From Saccharothrix saharensis (lineage in GTDB: Bacteria > Actinomycetota > Actinomycetes > Mycobacteriales > Pseudonocardiaceae), in NCBI RefSeq assembly GCF_006716745.1, contig NZ_VFPP01000001.1, forward strand, positions 4,030,001 through 4,094,000: DNA of 64,000 nucleotides. The letters are read 5' to 3'. A model generated the notes under the pieces. It saw only the letters and a program-made list of their open reading frames with translations, ran no database searches and was not told the DNA's origin. Position 1 is the stretch's first letter. Each line of letters starts with the position of its first letter. A program made the translations under genes and the position numbers. Positions 19,057-27,313 of the stretch are shown here, one piece after another.

Positions 19057-20220
19057 GTGGTTGTGAAGCGATGGGGCTGGTCGAGCACGGGCGTCGCGCT
19101 GGCACTCACCCTCGTGGTGCTGGCCGTGCTGGGCGCCCGGGAACCCGAACCGGGGCACGACGTGGGCGACCTGGCCGCGCCGCTGCCGATGGCGCCGCGC
19201 ACGACCGGCAGCAGCAGCGCCGCCGCCTCGCCGACCGTGCCCGCCTCGGCGTCGCCGCCGTCGTGGATGCGGCGGATGCTGCCGGGCGAGAAGCCGCCCC
19301 AGTTCGTGCTGTTCTCCTTCGACGGCGCCGCGTCCAAGCCGCACTGGGACCGGATCATGCCGATCGCGGAACGGGCGAACGCCCACGTCACCGGCCTGCT
19401 GTCGGGCGTGTACCTGGTGCCGGACGACGAGGCCGCCACCTACACCGGTCCGGGCCACCGGGCCGGCTACTCGTCGATCGGGTTCGGCGGCAGCCGCGCG
19501 GACGTGGCGCTGCGGATCGGCTACCTCAACGCCGCCCTCGACGCGGGCCACGAGATCGGCACGCACTACAACGGGCACTTCTGCGTCGGTGACGAGCCGA
19601 ACGTCGGCACCTGGAACACCGAGCAGTGGAACCGGGAGCTGGACCTGTTCCGCGCCATCGTGGAGAAGGCCCGGCAGCAGGGGTTCAAGCTCGACCCGGC
19701 GGCCGTGCGCGGCGGCCGCACGCCGTGCTTGGAGGGTGACTGGGGCCAGGCGTTCCCGGCGATGCGGGGGCACGGCCTGGCCTACGACACCAGCCACGTG
19801 AGCCTGGGCGTGGTGTGGCCGTTCGTGCAGGACGGCGTGTGGGAGTTCCCCATGCCGGAGGTGCGCGTGCCCGCGCTGGGCAAGCAGGTCGTGATGATGG
19901 ACTTCAACCTCTGGTACGCGCTCAACGGCGCGAAGGAGGAGCCGGAGCGGGCCGCCGACTTCACCCGGATCGTGCTGGACACCTACCGGTCGGTGTACCA
20001 GGCGGCGATCAACGGCAACCGTGCGCCGGTGGTGATCGGCAACCACTTCAACGACTGGGCGGGCGGCGCGTTCAGCGGCGCGGTGGAGGGGTTCCTCGGC
20101 GAGGTGTGCGTCAAGCCCGAAACGGTGTGCGCCACCTATACGGAGGTGATCCAGTGGATGCAGTTGCAGGATCCGGTGGTGCTGGAACAGTTGAGACGCA
20201 TACCCGCCGCACGGAACTAG
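19057..20220 (+). CDS. Exported polysaccharide deacetylase-like protein
   Basis: A 387-residue protein. An N-terminal signal anchor (TGVALALTLVVLAVLGA) and a Ser/Pro/Ala-rich linker precede a NodB-like fold. Likely metal-site motifs are FSFDGAA (the Asp) and HEIGTHYNGHF (the two histidines). Later motifs include GGRTPCLEGDWGQ and VIGNHFNDW. The usual TFDDGP signature is altered, so activity on peptidoglycan or another N-acetylated glycan is inferred, not certain. It lies between the sortase operon and pqqA. Confidence 0.75.
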   Translation: MVVKRWGWSSTGVALALTLVVLAVLGAREPEPGHDVGDLAAPLPMAPRTTGSSSAAASPTVPASASPPSWMRRMLPGEKPPQFVLFSFDGAASKPHWDRIMPIAERANAHVTGLLSGVYLVPDDEAATYTGPGHRAGYSSIGFGGSRADVALRIGYLNAALDAGHEIGTHYNGHFCVGDEPNVGTWNTEQWNRELDLFRAIVEKARQQGFKLDPAAVRGGRTPCLEGDWGQAFPAMRGHGLAYDTSHVSLGVVWPFVQDGVWEFPMPEVRVPALGKQVVMMDFNLWYALNGAKEEPERAADFTRIVLDTYRSVYQAAINGNRAPVVIGNHFNDWAGGAFSGAVEGFLGEVCVKPETVCATYTEVIQWMQLQDPVVLEQLRRIPAARN

Positions 20221-20295
20221 CGCGGTAGCCGCCGGGAGCTCTACGGTGGGTTACCGCCGCCCCACGGAGAAGCACCACCATCCGAGGAGTTGCGC

Positions 20296-20391
20296 ATGAC
20301 CACCGAGCCCGAGAAGCGCCCCTGGGTCGAGCCCGATTTCCGGGACGTCGACACCCCCATGGAAGTCACCGCCTACGCCGCTCGCGGCTGA
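20296..20391 (+). CDS. pqqA: PQQ precursor peptide PqqA
   Basis: A 31-residue peptide, MTTEPEKRPWVEPDFRDVDT followed by PMEVTAYAARG. The MEVTAY motif carries the conserved Glu and Tyr (E-x3-Y), which PqqE cross-links to start pyrroloquinoline quinone synthesis. The N-terminal part is the leader bound by PqqD. GAGGAG at 20284-20289 lies 6 bases before the ATG. A weak TTGAGA hexamer at 20191 may be part of its promoter. It is too short for many gene callers. A hairpin separates it from pqqC. Confidence 0.93.
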   Translation: MTTEPEKRPWVEPDFRDVDTPMEVTAYAARG

Positions 20392-20454
20392 GCCGACGCC
20401 GCCGCGCCCACACCGCCGCGCCGACACCGCCGCGCCCGTCCGCGCCCGCCCGTG

Positions 20455-20473
20455 CCCTCCGGCGGCCGGAGGG
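20455..20473 (+). terminator. Hairpin between pqqA and pqqC
   Basis: A perfect 8-bp stem CCCTCCGG / CCGGAGGG around a 3-base loop in the 118-bp gap between pqqA and pqqC. It could partially terminate transcription or stabilise a short pqqA mRNA, so that precursor is made in excess of enzymes. The gap is otherwise a run of CCGCCG-like repeats. Confidence 0.5.
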
Positions 20474-20509
20474 GCGCGGCGCCCGCGTACCGAGAGGTGC
20501 CCCTCCCCC

Positions 20510-21229
20510 GTGCTCATGCCCGAGACGCCCGGCTCCGCCACGCTGTCCCCCGCCGAGTTCACCGCGCGCCTGCGCGGCCTCGCGCCCCGCTACTGGGACC
20601 GCCACCCGTTCCACCTCCGGCTGCACGAGGGCCGGTTGAGCAAGCACGAGTTGCAGCTGTGGGCCGCCAACCGCTGGTACTACCAGCAGGCGATACCGCG
20701 CAAGGACGCCGCGATCCTGGCCAACTGCCCGGAGGTGGGGGTCCGCCGGGTGTGGCGGGAGCGGATCGTCTGGCACGACGGCGGCGGGCCCGGGGAAGGC
20801 CAGCCCGGGGAAGGCGGTGTGGAGAAGTGGCTGCGCCTGGCCGAGGCCGTCGGGTTGACCCGCGAGGAGGTGCTGGACGAGCGGCACGTGCTGCCCGGCA
20901 CCCGGTTCGCCGTGGACGCCTACGTGACGTTCGCCCGCACCCGGCCGTGGGTGGAGGCGGTGGCGTCCGGGCTGACCGAGATGTTCTCCCGCGGCCTGAT
21001 GGCGCGGCGGCTGGTGGACATGCGGGAGCACTACCCGTGGATCGCCGAGGAGGGCTTCGCCTACTTCACCGACCGGCTGGAGGTGGTCGCCGACGAAGGG
21101 AAGTCCACTGTGGACATCGTGGTGCGCCACTGCCGCACGCGCGGGCAGCAGGAGGCGGCGGTCGCCGCGCTGGCGTTCAAGTGCGACGTGCTGCGGGCGG
21201 TGCTCGACGCCGTGGACTACTACTCATGA
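20510..21229 (+). CDS. pqqC: Pyrroloquinoline-quinone synthase PqqC
   Basis: A 239-residue PqqC. It catalyses the last step, an eight-electron oxidation and ring closure of AHQQ to PQQ, without a metal cofactor. Family motifs include YWDRHPFHLRLHEGRLSKHE, WAANRWYYQQAIPRKDAAIL and YVTFARTRPW. GTG at 20510 or ATG at 20516 may be the start; AGAGG lies 12 bases upstream of the GTG. Its stop overlaps the pqqD start as ATGA. Confidence 0.95.
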   Translation: MLMPETPGSATLSPAEFTARLRGLAPRYWDRHPFHLRLHEGRLSKHELQLWAANRWYYQQAIPRKDAAILANCPEVGVRRVWRERIVWHDGGGPGEGQPGEGGVEKWLRLAEAVGLTREEVLDERHVLPGTRFAVDAYVTFARTRPWVEAVASGLTEMFSRGLMARRLVDMREHYPWIAEEGFAYFTDRLEVVADEGKSTVDIVVRHCRTRGQQEAAVAALAFKCDVLRAVLDAVDYYS

Positions 21230-21495
21230 CCGCGCTGACGGCCGTGCCGCGCCTGCGCCGGGGCGTGAGGACGGCGTACGACGAGACTCGGGAGAGCCAC
21301 GTGGTGCTGTTCCCGGAAGGCGTGCTGGTGCTCAACGAGACCGCGGCGGCGGTGGTCGGGCTGTGCGACGGCCGCACGTCGGTGGCGGGCATCGCGCGCC
21401 GGCTGGCCGAGCAGTTCGACGGGGTGCGGGCGGACGACGTGGCCGAGCTGGTCACGCGGCTGGTGGCGCGGCGGGTGGTGGACGTCGATGGCTGA
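21226..21495 (+). CDS. pqqD: PQQ peptide chaperone PqqD
   Basis: An 89-residue PqqD, the RiPP recognition element that binds the PqqA leader and delivers it to PqqE. It shows the winged-helix pattern VLVLNETAAAVVGLCDGRTS then AGIARRLAEQFDG. It begins within the pqqC stop (ATGA) and overlaps pqqE by eight bases, so C, D and E are probably translationally coupled. Confidence 0.93.
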   Translation: MTALTAVPRLRRGVRTAYDETRESHVVLFPEGVLVLNETAAAVVGLCDGRTSVAGIARRLAEQFDGVRADDVAELVTRLVARRVVDVDG

Positions 21496-22549
21496 GCCGC
21501 CCGGGGTGGCCGCGCCGTTCGGGCTGCTGGCCGAGCTGACCCACCGGTGCCCGTTGCGCTGCGGGTACTGCTCCAACCCCGTGGACCTGGTCGCGCGCGG
21601 CGACGAGCTGGACACCGCGACGTGGTGCTCGGTGTTCGACCAGGCGCGGGCGCTGGGCGTGCTCCAGGTGCACCTGTCGGGAGGGGAACCGCTGGCCCGC
21701 GGGGACCTGCCGGAGCTGGTCGGGCACGCGGCCGGGCTCGGCTGCTACGTGAACCTGGTGACCAGCGGGCTGGGGCTGACCGTCGAGCGGCTGGCCGGCG
21801 TCGACCACGTGCAGCTGTCCGTGCAGGACGCGGACGAGGCGGGGGCGAACCGGATCGCCGGGGTGAAGGCGTTCGGGGCCAAGCTGCGCGCGGCCGAGGT
21901 GGTGCGGGGAGCGGGGCTGCCGCTGACCGTGAACGTGGTGCTGCACCGGCTCAACGTCGACCACGTCGACGAGCTCGTGGCACTGGCCGAGCGGATGGGC
22001 GCGGACCGGCTGGAGCTGGCCCACACCCAGTACTACGGGTGGGCGCTGCGCAACCGGGCCGCGCTGCTGCCGACCCGGGAGCAGGTGGCGCGGGCGGCCG
22101 GGGCGGTGGCCGCCGCGCGGTCCCGGTCCGGGATGGAGATCGTGCACGTGGTCGCCGACTACCACGAGGCGCACCCCAAGCCGTGCATGCACGGGTGGGG
22201 CGCGCGGCAGCTGACCGTGGCGCCCAACGGTGACGTGCTGCCGTGCCCGGCGGCGGGCGTGATCGACGGGTTGGGCGTGGAGAACGTGCGGGACCGGCCG
22301 CTGGGCGACATCTGGCGCTCGTCGCCCGCGTTCACCGCCTTCCGGGGATTCGACTGGATGCGCGAGCCGTGCCGGTCGTGCGCCCGGCGCGAGCTGGACT
22401 TCGGCGGGTGCCGCTGCCAGGCGTTCCAGCTCACCGGTGACGCGGCGGCGACCGACCCGGTGTGCACGCTGTCGCCGCACCGGGGTCTGGTCGACGCGAT
22501 CCTGGCGGGCGACCCGACCGACGTCGAGCACCGCGCGGTCGTGCGGTGA
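21488..22549 (+). CDS. pqqE: PqqA peptide cyclase PqqE (radical SAM)
   Basis: A 353-residue radical SAM/SPASM enzyme forming the C-C bond between Glu and Tyr of PqqA. The radical SAM cluster cysteines are in THRCPLRCGYCSNPVD; the SAM-binding SGGEPL follows (VHLSGGEPLARGDLPEL). Auxiliary-cluster cysteines lie in PKPCMHGWGARQL, VLPCPAA and EPCRSCARRELDFGGCRCQA. Length and cysteine pattern fit PqqE well. It overlaps both pqqD and pqqB. Confidence 0.95.
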   Translation: MAEPPGVAAPFGLLAELTHRCPLRCGYCSNPVDLVARGDELDTATWCSVFDQARALGVLQVHLSGGEPLARGDLPELVGHAAGLGCYVNLVTSGLGLTVERLAGVDHVQLSVQDADEAGANRIAGVKAFGAKLRAAEVVRGAGLPLTVNVVLHRLNVDHVDELVALAERMGADRLELAHTQYYGWALRNRAALLPTREQVARAAGAVAAARSRSGMEIVHVVADYHEAHPKPCMHGWGARQLTVAPNGDVLPCPAAGVIDGLGVENVRDRPLGDIWRSSPAFTAFRGFDWMREPCRSCARRELDFGGCRCQAFQLTGDAAATDPVCTLSPHRGLVDAILAGDPTDVEHRAVVR

Positions 22550-23433
22550 AGGTCGTCGTGCTGGGCACGGCGGCCGGTGGTGGCGTGCCGCAGTGGAACT
22601 GCGCGTGCGGGCCGTGCGCGGCGGTGCGGTCCGGGCGGTTGCCGGCGCGCACGCAGGACGCGGTGGCGGTCAGCGGCGACGGGGTCCGGTGGTGGTTGGT
22701 CAACGCCTCGCCGGACATCGGCGCGCAGCTCGCCGCCACGCCGGACCTCGCGCCCGGTCCCGGCCCGCGGGACACGCCGGTGCGCGGGGTGCTGTGCACC
22801 GACGCCGAACTGGACCACACGCTGGGCCTGGGCGTGCTGCGCGGCGCGCCCGGGTTGACCGTCCACGCGCCGGCGGCCGTGCTGCACGCCCTGGCGCCGA
22901 CGCGGGCCGTGCTGGGGACGTACGGCGAGTGGGAGTGGCGGCAGGTCGAGCCCGGACAGCCGTTCGAGCTCGCCGGCGGGGTGGAGGTCACCGCGTTCGG
23001 GGTCGGCGGCAAGCGACCCCGCTACGCCGCCGACGCGCCCGGCCCCTGGGTGGTGGCCTACCGGTTCCGCGACCCGGCCACCGGCGGCGTGCTGCTGTAC
23101 GCGCCGTGCCTCGCCTCCTGGCCGGACGGCTTCGACGCGCTGGTGGCCGAGGCCGACGTGGTGCTGCTGGACGGCACGTTCCACGGGCCCGCCGAGATGG
23201 GTGCGGCCACCGGGCGGCCGAGCGGGCAGGCCGCGATGGGCCACCTGCCGATCGCGGACAGCCTGCCGCGGCTGCGCCGGCACCCGTCGACCCGGCGGAT
23301 CTACACGCACCTGAACAACACCAACCCGGTGCTGGACCCGGCGTCACCGGAGCACGCGGAGGTCACCGCGGCGGGCGCGGAGGTCGTGCCGGACGGCACG
23401 GTGATCGCGCTCCAGCCCGCATTGGGGGGTTAA
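22546..23433 (+). CDS. pqqB: PqqB, metallo-hydrolase of PQQ synthesis
   Basis: A 295-residue metallo-beta-lactamase-fold protein, thought to hydroxylate the cross-linked Glu-Tyr intermediate. It starts with the family text VVLGTAAGGGVPQWNCACGP; metal-site residues fit TDAELDHTLGLGVL and THLNNTNPVL. A CxCxxC-like zinc site is visible in NCACGPC. The GTG overlaps the pqqE stop as GTGA. As the last gene of the operon, it completes A-C-D-E-B; no pqqF-type protease gene is adjacent. Confidence 0.95.
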   Translation: MKVVVLGTAAGGGVPQWNCACGPCAAVRSGRLPARTQDAVAVSGDGVRWWLVNASPDIGAQLAATPDLAPGPGPRDTPVRGVLCTDAELDHTLGLGVLRGAPGLTVHAPAAVLHALAPTRAVLGTYGEWEWRQVEPGQPFELAGGVEVTAFGVGGKRPRYAADAPGPWVVAYRFRDPATGGVLLYAPCLASWPDGFDALVAEADVVLLDGTFHGPAEMGAATGRPSGQAAMGHLPIADSLPRLRRHPSTRRIYTHLNNTNPVLDPASPEHAEVTAAGAEVVPDGTVIALQPALGG

Positions 23434-23474
23434 GCCCACCGATTTCCCTGCGGCCTGCCGGAAGAATCGGCGCC

Positions 23475-24752
23475 ATGACCGACCACGACCTGGTACGGGC
23501 CGCCGGCGCCCGGCTCACGCAGGCCGCGCTGGGCCTGGCTCGGACACCGCTGTGCGTCGCGGGGCTGCTGCTGGTCCCGCTCCAGCTCTACGCCTACCCG
23601 TTGATCCTGGTGACGGTCGGCGTGCCGTTGCTGCTGCTGTTCACCGCGCTGGCCCGCCGCTACACCGGCTTCTTCCGCTGGTGGGCGGCGCGCGTGCTGG
23701 ACGTGGAGATCCCCTCGCCGTACCGGCTGCCCGCCAACCGGGGTCCGATGACCAGGGTCCGCACCATCGCCACCGACCCGGCGACGTGGCGCGACCTGGC
23801 GTTCCTGCCGGTCAACGCGATCACCGGCGTGCTGTGCGGCGTGCTGCCGGTCGGGTTCTGGGTCAACGGCGTGCTGGGGTTCGTGGTGCCGCTGATCTGG
23901 CTCGACCACGGGCGGGTCGAGTACGTCGGGATCGACTACGACACCCCGGGCAACTTCGTGCTCGCGCCGCTGCTCGGCATCGCCTTCCTGGTGCTCGCCT
24001 GGTGGGCCACGCCGCGTGCCGCCAGGCTGCACGCGACCGTCGCCCGGTGGCTGCTCGCACCCAGCGCCACCGCCGCGCTGACCGACCGGGTGCGGGTGCT
24101 GTCCGACTCGCGGGCCGACACGGTCGGCGCGCAGGCCGCCGAGCTGCGCCGGATCGAACGGGACCTGCACGACGGCGCGCAGGCCAGGCTGGTCGCGCTC
24201 GGGTTGAGCCTGGGCATGGCCGAGGAGCTGCTGGCCCGCGACCCGCGGGCGGCGCAGGAGCTGCTGGCCGAGGCGCGCCAGTCGTCCACCCAGGCGCTGG
24301 CCGAGCTGCGGCAGCTCGTGCGGGGCATCCACCCGCCGGTGCTGGCCGACCGGGGGCTGGACGGCGCGCTGCGCGCGTTGGCGCTGGCGCACCCGCTGCC
24401 GGTGGAGGTGGACCTGGAGCTGGCCGGGCGGCCGGAGGCGCCGGTCGAGTCGGCGGCCTACTTCGCGGTGGCCGAGACGTTGACGAACGTGGCCAAGCAC
24501 AGCGGCGCGACGAGCGCGTGGGTGCGCGTGCGGTACGAGGGCGGCAGGCTGGCGTTGATGATCGGCGACAACGGGCGGGGCGGCGCGGAGGCGACGGACG
24601 GTGGCGGGTTGCGCGGGATCGAGCGCCGGCTGGCCGCGTTCGACGGCACACTCGGCATCGCGAGCCCGGTGGGCGGGCCGACCATCGTGACCATGGAGCT
24701 GCCGTGCGAGTTGTCCTCGGTGAAGACCTCGTCCTCCTCAGGGACGGCCTGA
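23475..24752 (+). CDS. Sensor histidine kinase, NarL/DesK-like
   Basis: A 425-residue kinase. The N-terminal sensor domain (about residues 15-205) has four hydrophobic segments and resembles the actinobacterial Sensor domain. The phospho-acceptor His lies in IERDLHDGAQARLVALGLSL (HisKA_3). HATPase motifs are ETLTNVAKHSGAT (N box) and IGDNGRGGA (G1). It begins 41 bp after pqqB on the same strand, so it may be cotranscribed with the PQQ genes. It overlaps its response regulator by 49 bp. The signal is unknown. Confidence 0.88.
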   Translation: MTDHDLVRAAGARLTQAALGLARTPLCVAGLLLVPLQLYAYPLILVTVGVPLLLLFTALARRYTGFFRWWAARVLDVEIPSPYRLPANRGPMTRVRTIATDPATWRDLAFLPVNAITGVLCGVLPVGFWVNGVLGFVVPLIWLDHGRVEYVGIDYDTPGNFVLAPLLGIAFLVLAWWATPRAARLHATVARWLLAPSATAALTDRVRVLSDSRADTVGAQAAELRRIERDLHDGAQARLVALGLSLGMAEELLARDPRAAQELLAEARQSSTQALAELRQLVRGIHPPVLADRGLDGALRALALAHPLPVEVDLELAGRPEAPVESAAYFAVAETLTNVAKHSGATSAWVRVRYEGGRLALMIGDNGRGGAEATDGGGLRGIERRLAAFDGTLGIASPVGGPTIVTMELPCELSSVKTSSSSGTA

Positions 24753-25351
24753 TCCGGCTCCTGGAGGCCTACGACTTCGACGTGGTGGAGGCGGTCGACT
24801 CCGGTCCCGCCCTGCTCAAGGCACTCGTCGACCACCGCCCGGACGTGGCGGTGGTCGACGTGCGCCTGCCGCCGACGTTCACCGACGAGGGGCTGCGGGC
24901 GGCGATCGAGGCGCGCAAGCGGGTGCCGGGGCTGCCCGTCCTGGTGCTCTCGCAGTACGTGGAGCAGCTGTACGCGCGGGAGCTGCTGTCCGACCGGGGC
25001 GGCGCGGTGGGGTACCTGCTCAAGGACCGGGTGTCGGACGTCAAGCAGTTCGTGGACGCCATTCGCCGGGTCGCCGCGGGCGGCACCGCGATGGACCCCG
25101 AGGTCATCAACCAACTCCTCGCCCGCGGCGCGCGCGACCAACCGCTGACCACGTTGACGCCGCGCGAGCGGGAAGTGCTGTCGCTGATGGCCGAGGGCCG
25201 TTCCAACGGCGCCATCGCCGGGCGGCTGTTCGTCACCGAGAAAGCGGTCGGCAAACACATCGCCAACATCTTCGGCAAGTTGGACCTGCCGTTGTCCGAG
25301 GACGACAACCGGCGGGTGCTCGCCGTGCTCGCGTATTTGGACCGGGTGTAA
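24704..25351 (+). CDS. LuxR-type response regulator
   Basis: A 215-residue regulator and partner of the upstream kinase. The receiver domain has acidic residues in VVLGEDLVLLRDGL, phospho-Asp in VAVVDVRLPP, and Lys in YLLKDRVSD. The LuxR helix-turn-helix is LTPREREVLSLMAEGRSNGA then VTEKAVGKHIANIF. The GTG at 24704 lies 5 bases after GGAG inside the kinase gene. Targets are unknown; the location suggests control of pqq genes or of PQQ-related oxidation. Confidence 0.88.
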   Translation: MRVVLGEDLVLLRDGLIRLLEAYDFDVVEAVDSGPALLKALVDHRPDVAVVDVRLPPTFTDEGLRAAIEARKRVPGLPVLVLSQYVEQLYARELLSDRGGAVGYLLKDRVSDVKQFVDAIRRVAAGGTAMDPEVINQLLARGARDQPLTTLTPREREVLSLMAEGRSNGAIAGRLFVTEKAVGKHIANIFGKLDLPLSEDDNRRVLAVLAYLDRV

Positions 25352-25405
25352 ATCGTTTCTTAGGCTAAGTACCATCTTGGTTTCCACGACGACCAGGGGG
25401 TGCGC

Positions 25406-27034
25406 ATGGGCACGACCGCGGAGTTGGCCGACGAACTGCTCGACCTGATGTTCACGCTGTCGCCGTTGGGGGCGACCGTCTACGGCGTACCGGGGTACGA
25501 CCACCTGCTGGCCGACCACCGGGCCGAGACCGAGCAGGCGGCACGGGCGCGGGCGGTCGACATCGCCGACCGGGCGCGCGCTCTGCCGGCGGACGACGAC
25601 CCGGTGACGCGTGCGGTGGTCGTGCAGCAGGCCGAGGCGATCGTGGACCAGATCGACGCGCTGGGCGTCGAGTACACGATCACCGACTCGTTCTTCGCCC
25701 CGGCGGGCGAGGTGCTGACGGTCATGCCGACGACGGTGCTGTCGGGGCCGGAGTCCGAGCGGGCCTACCTGGACCGGCTGGCCGGCGTCCCCGACTTCCT
25801 GCGCCGCATCGCCGACCGGCAGCTCGCGGGCGCGGCGGCGGGCCGCACGCCCGTCCAGCACCTCGTGGACGCCGCCGTGGCGCACTTGGACCGGTACCTG
25901 GCCGCCGAGGAGGACCCGCTGGCGCGTCCGGCGGGCAGCGCGGAGTTCGACGCCGAGCGGCAGCGCCTGCTGGCCGAGGTGGTGCGGCCCGCGTTCGCGG
26001 CCTACCGGGACGTCGTCGCGGGCATCGAGGGCCGCCCGTCGGACCGGGTGGGCCTGGGTTGGCTGCCGAACGGCGAGGCGATGTACGCGGCACTCGCGCG
26101 GGCGCAGACGACGACCGACCGCACGCCCAAGGAGCTGCACCGGACCGGCCTGGACGTGATGGCGAGCCTCTCCCACGAGTACGCCGAGCTGGGGCAGCGG
26201 GTGTTCGGCACGTCCGACGTGGCCGAGGTGCTGGAGCGGATGCGCACCGACCCGGCGCTGCGCTGGGGCACCGAGGACGAGCTGATCACCGCCGCGCGCG
26301 AGGCCGTGGCCCGGGCCGAGCAGGCCGCGCCGGGCTGGTTCGGCCGGGTGCCCGAGCAGCGCTGCCAGGTCGAGCCGGTGCCCGCGGCCGACGCCCCGGG
26401 CGCGCCGATCGCCTACTACTCGCCGCCGACGCCGGACGGCCTGCGGGCGGGCACGTACTACGCGAACACCTACCGGGTGCAGGAGCGGTTCCGGTACCAG
26501 GCCGAGGCGATCGCGTTCCACGAGGCCGTGCCGGGGCACCACTTCCAGATCACGCTCGCGCAGCAGCTCACCGAGCTGCCGATGCTGCGCCGGGTCGCGT
26601 CCGTGACCGCGTACCTGGAGGGCTGGGGGCTCTACACCGAGCGGCTGGCCGACGAGATGGGCCTGTACTCCGACGACGTGGCGCGGCTCGGCATGCTGGC
26701 GATGGACTCGATGCGCGCCGGACGGCTCGTCGTGGACACGGGCCTGCACGCGCACGGGTGGAGCCGCGAGCGCGCGGTCGAGTACATGCTGCGGAACACG
26801 CCGCTGGCGCTGGTCGAGATCGAGAACGAGGTCGACCGGTACATCGCCGCGCCGGGCCAGGCGCTGGCGTACATGGTGGGCCGGCTGGAGATCCTGCGGA
26901 TCCGCGCGGCGGCCGAGGAGGCGTTGGGCGAGCGGTTCGACATCCGCGACTTCCACGACGTGCTGCTGGGCGGCGGACCGCTGCCGCTGGCCGTGCTGGC
27001 CGAAGTCGTCGCGGAATGGGTTCGCACGCGCTGA
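25406..27034 (+). CDS. DUF885 family, putative metallopeptidase
   Basis: A 542-residue soluble protein of the DUF885 family. Hallmarks are YYSPPTPDGLRAGTYYANTY, then AIAFHEAVPGHHFQITLAQQ, whose HE-x4-HH cluster probably binds zinc, and AYLEGWGLYTERLADEMGLY downstream. The ATG at 25406 follows a GGGGG run. The family is likely peptidases or related hydrolases; substrates are mostly unknown. It follows the two-component system and is the only peptidase-like gene near the pqq operon, so a role in PqqA processing is conceivable but unsupported. Confidence 0.85.
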   Translation: MGTTAELADELLDLMFTLSPLGATVYGVPGYDHLLADHRAETEQAARARAVDIADRARALPADDDPVTRAVVVQQAEAIVDQIDALGVEYTITDSFFAPAGEVLTVMPTTVLSGPESERAYLDRLAGVPDFLRRIADRQLAGAAAGRTPVQHLVDAAVAHLDRYLAAEEDPLARPAGSAEFDAERQRLLAEVVRPAFAAYRDVVAGIEGRPSDRVGLGWLPNGEAMYAALARAQTTTDRTPKELHRTGLDVMASLSHEYAELGQRVFGTSDVAEVLERMRTDPALRWGTEDELITAAREAVARAEQAAPGWFGRVPEQRCQVEPVPAADAPGAPIAYYSPPTPDGLRAGTYYANTYRVQERFRYQAEAIAFHEAVPGHHFQITLAQQLTELPMLRRVASVTAYLEGWGLYTERLADEMGLYSDDVARLGMLAMDSMRAGRLVVDTGLHAHGWSRERAVEYMLRNTPLALVEIENEVDRYIAAPGQALAYMVGRLEILRIRAAAEEALGERFDIRDFHDVLLGGGPLPLAVLAEVVAEWVRTR

Positions 27035-27152
27035 ACGTCGACGGGTCATCCGGTCGGACGCAGGTCCGACCGGGTGACGTGACGGTGACCGGCAACGACG
27101 CACCGCGCTGCGTTCACCCGGCAGATGGGTGAAGTCAATCCGGCGCCGAACG

Positions 27153-27226
27153 TGCCCCCGACGGGATTCGAACCCGTACTGTGACTCTTTTAAGGAGCCT
27201 GCCTCTACCGGTTGGGCTACGGGGGC
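27153..27226 (-). tRNA. Aberrant class I tRNA-like gene, anticodon UAA
   Basis: A 74-base cloverleaf on the minus strand. Acceptor stem GCCCCCG/CGGGGGC, T-arm ACGGG-TTCGAAT-CCCGT and discriminator A are perfect. The anticodon stem GGCTC/GAGTC encloses loop CTTAAAA, giving anticodon UAA (27190-27192), which reads the leucine codon UUA. Yet the variable region is only five bases (ACAGT), whereas leucine tRNAs have a long variable arm. The D arm GCCC-AACCGGTA-GAGGC is one base longer than usual, with a bulge or mispair. CCA is not encoded. It lies 87 bp downstream of the SagB gene on the same strand. It may be functional but unusual, or decaying. Confidence 0.85.
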
Positions 27227-27313
27227 AGCGGGGAGCCTAAGCGGTTACCGAGCGTTCGTGGGGCAGGTTCAGAAGAAGTCCCCCGCACGGCTCAATGAGA
27301 TCCGCTATTGCGC

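Noticed and set aside
24458-27103. An 881-codon minus-strand frame over the kinase, regulator and DUF885 genes
   Set aside because: Shadow of three recognisable plus-strand genes; composition lacks any domain signature.
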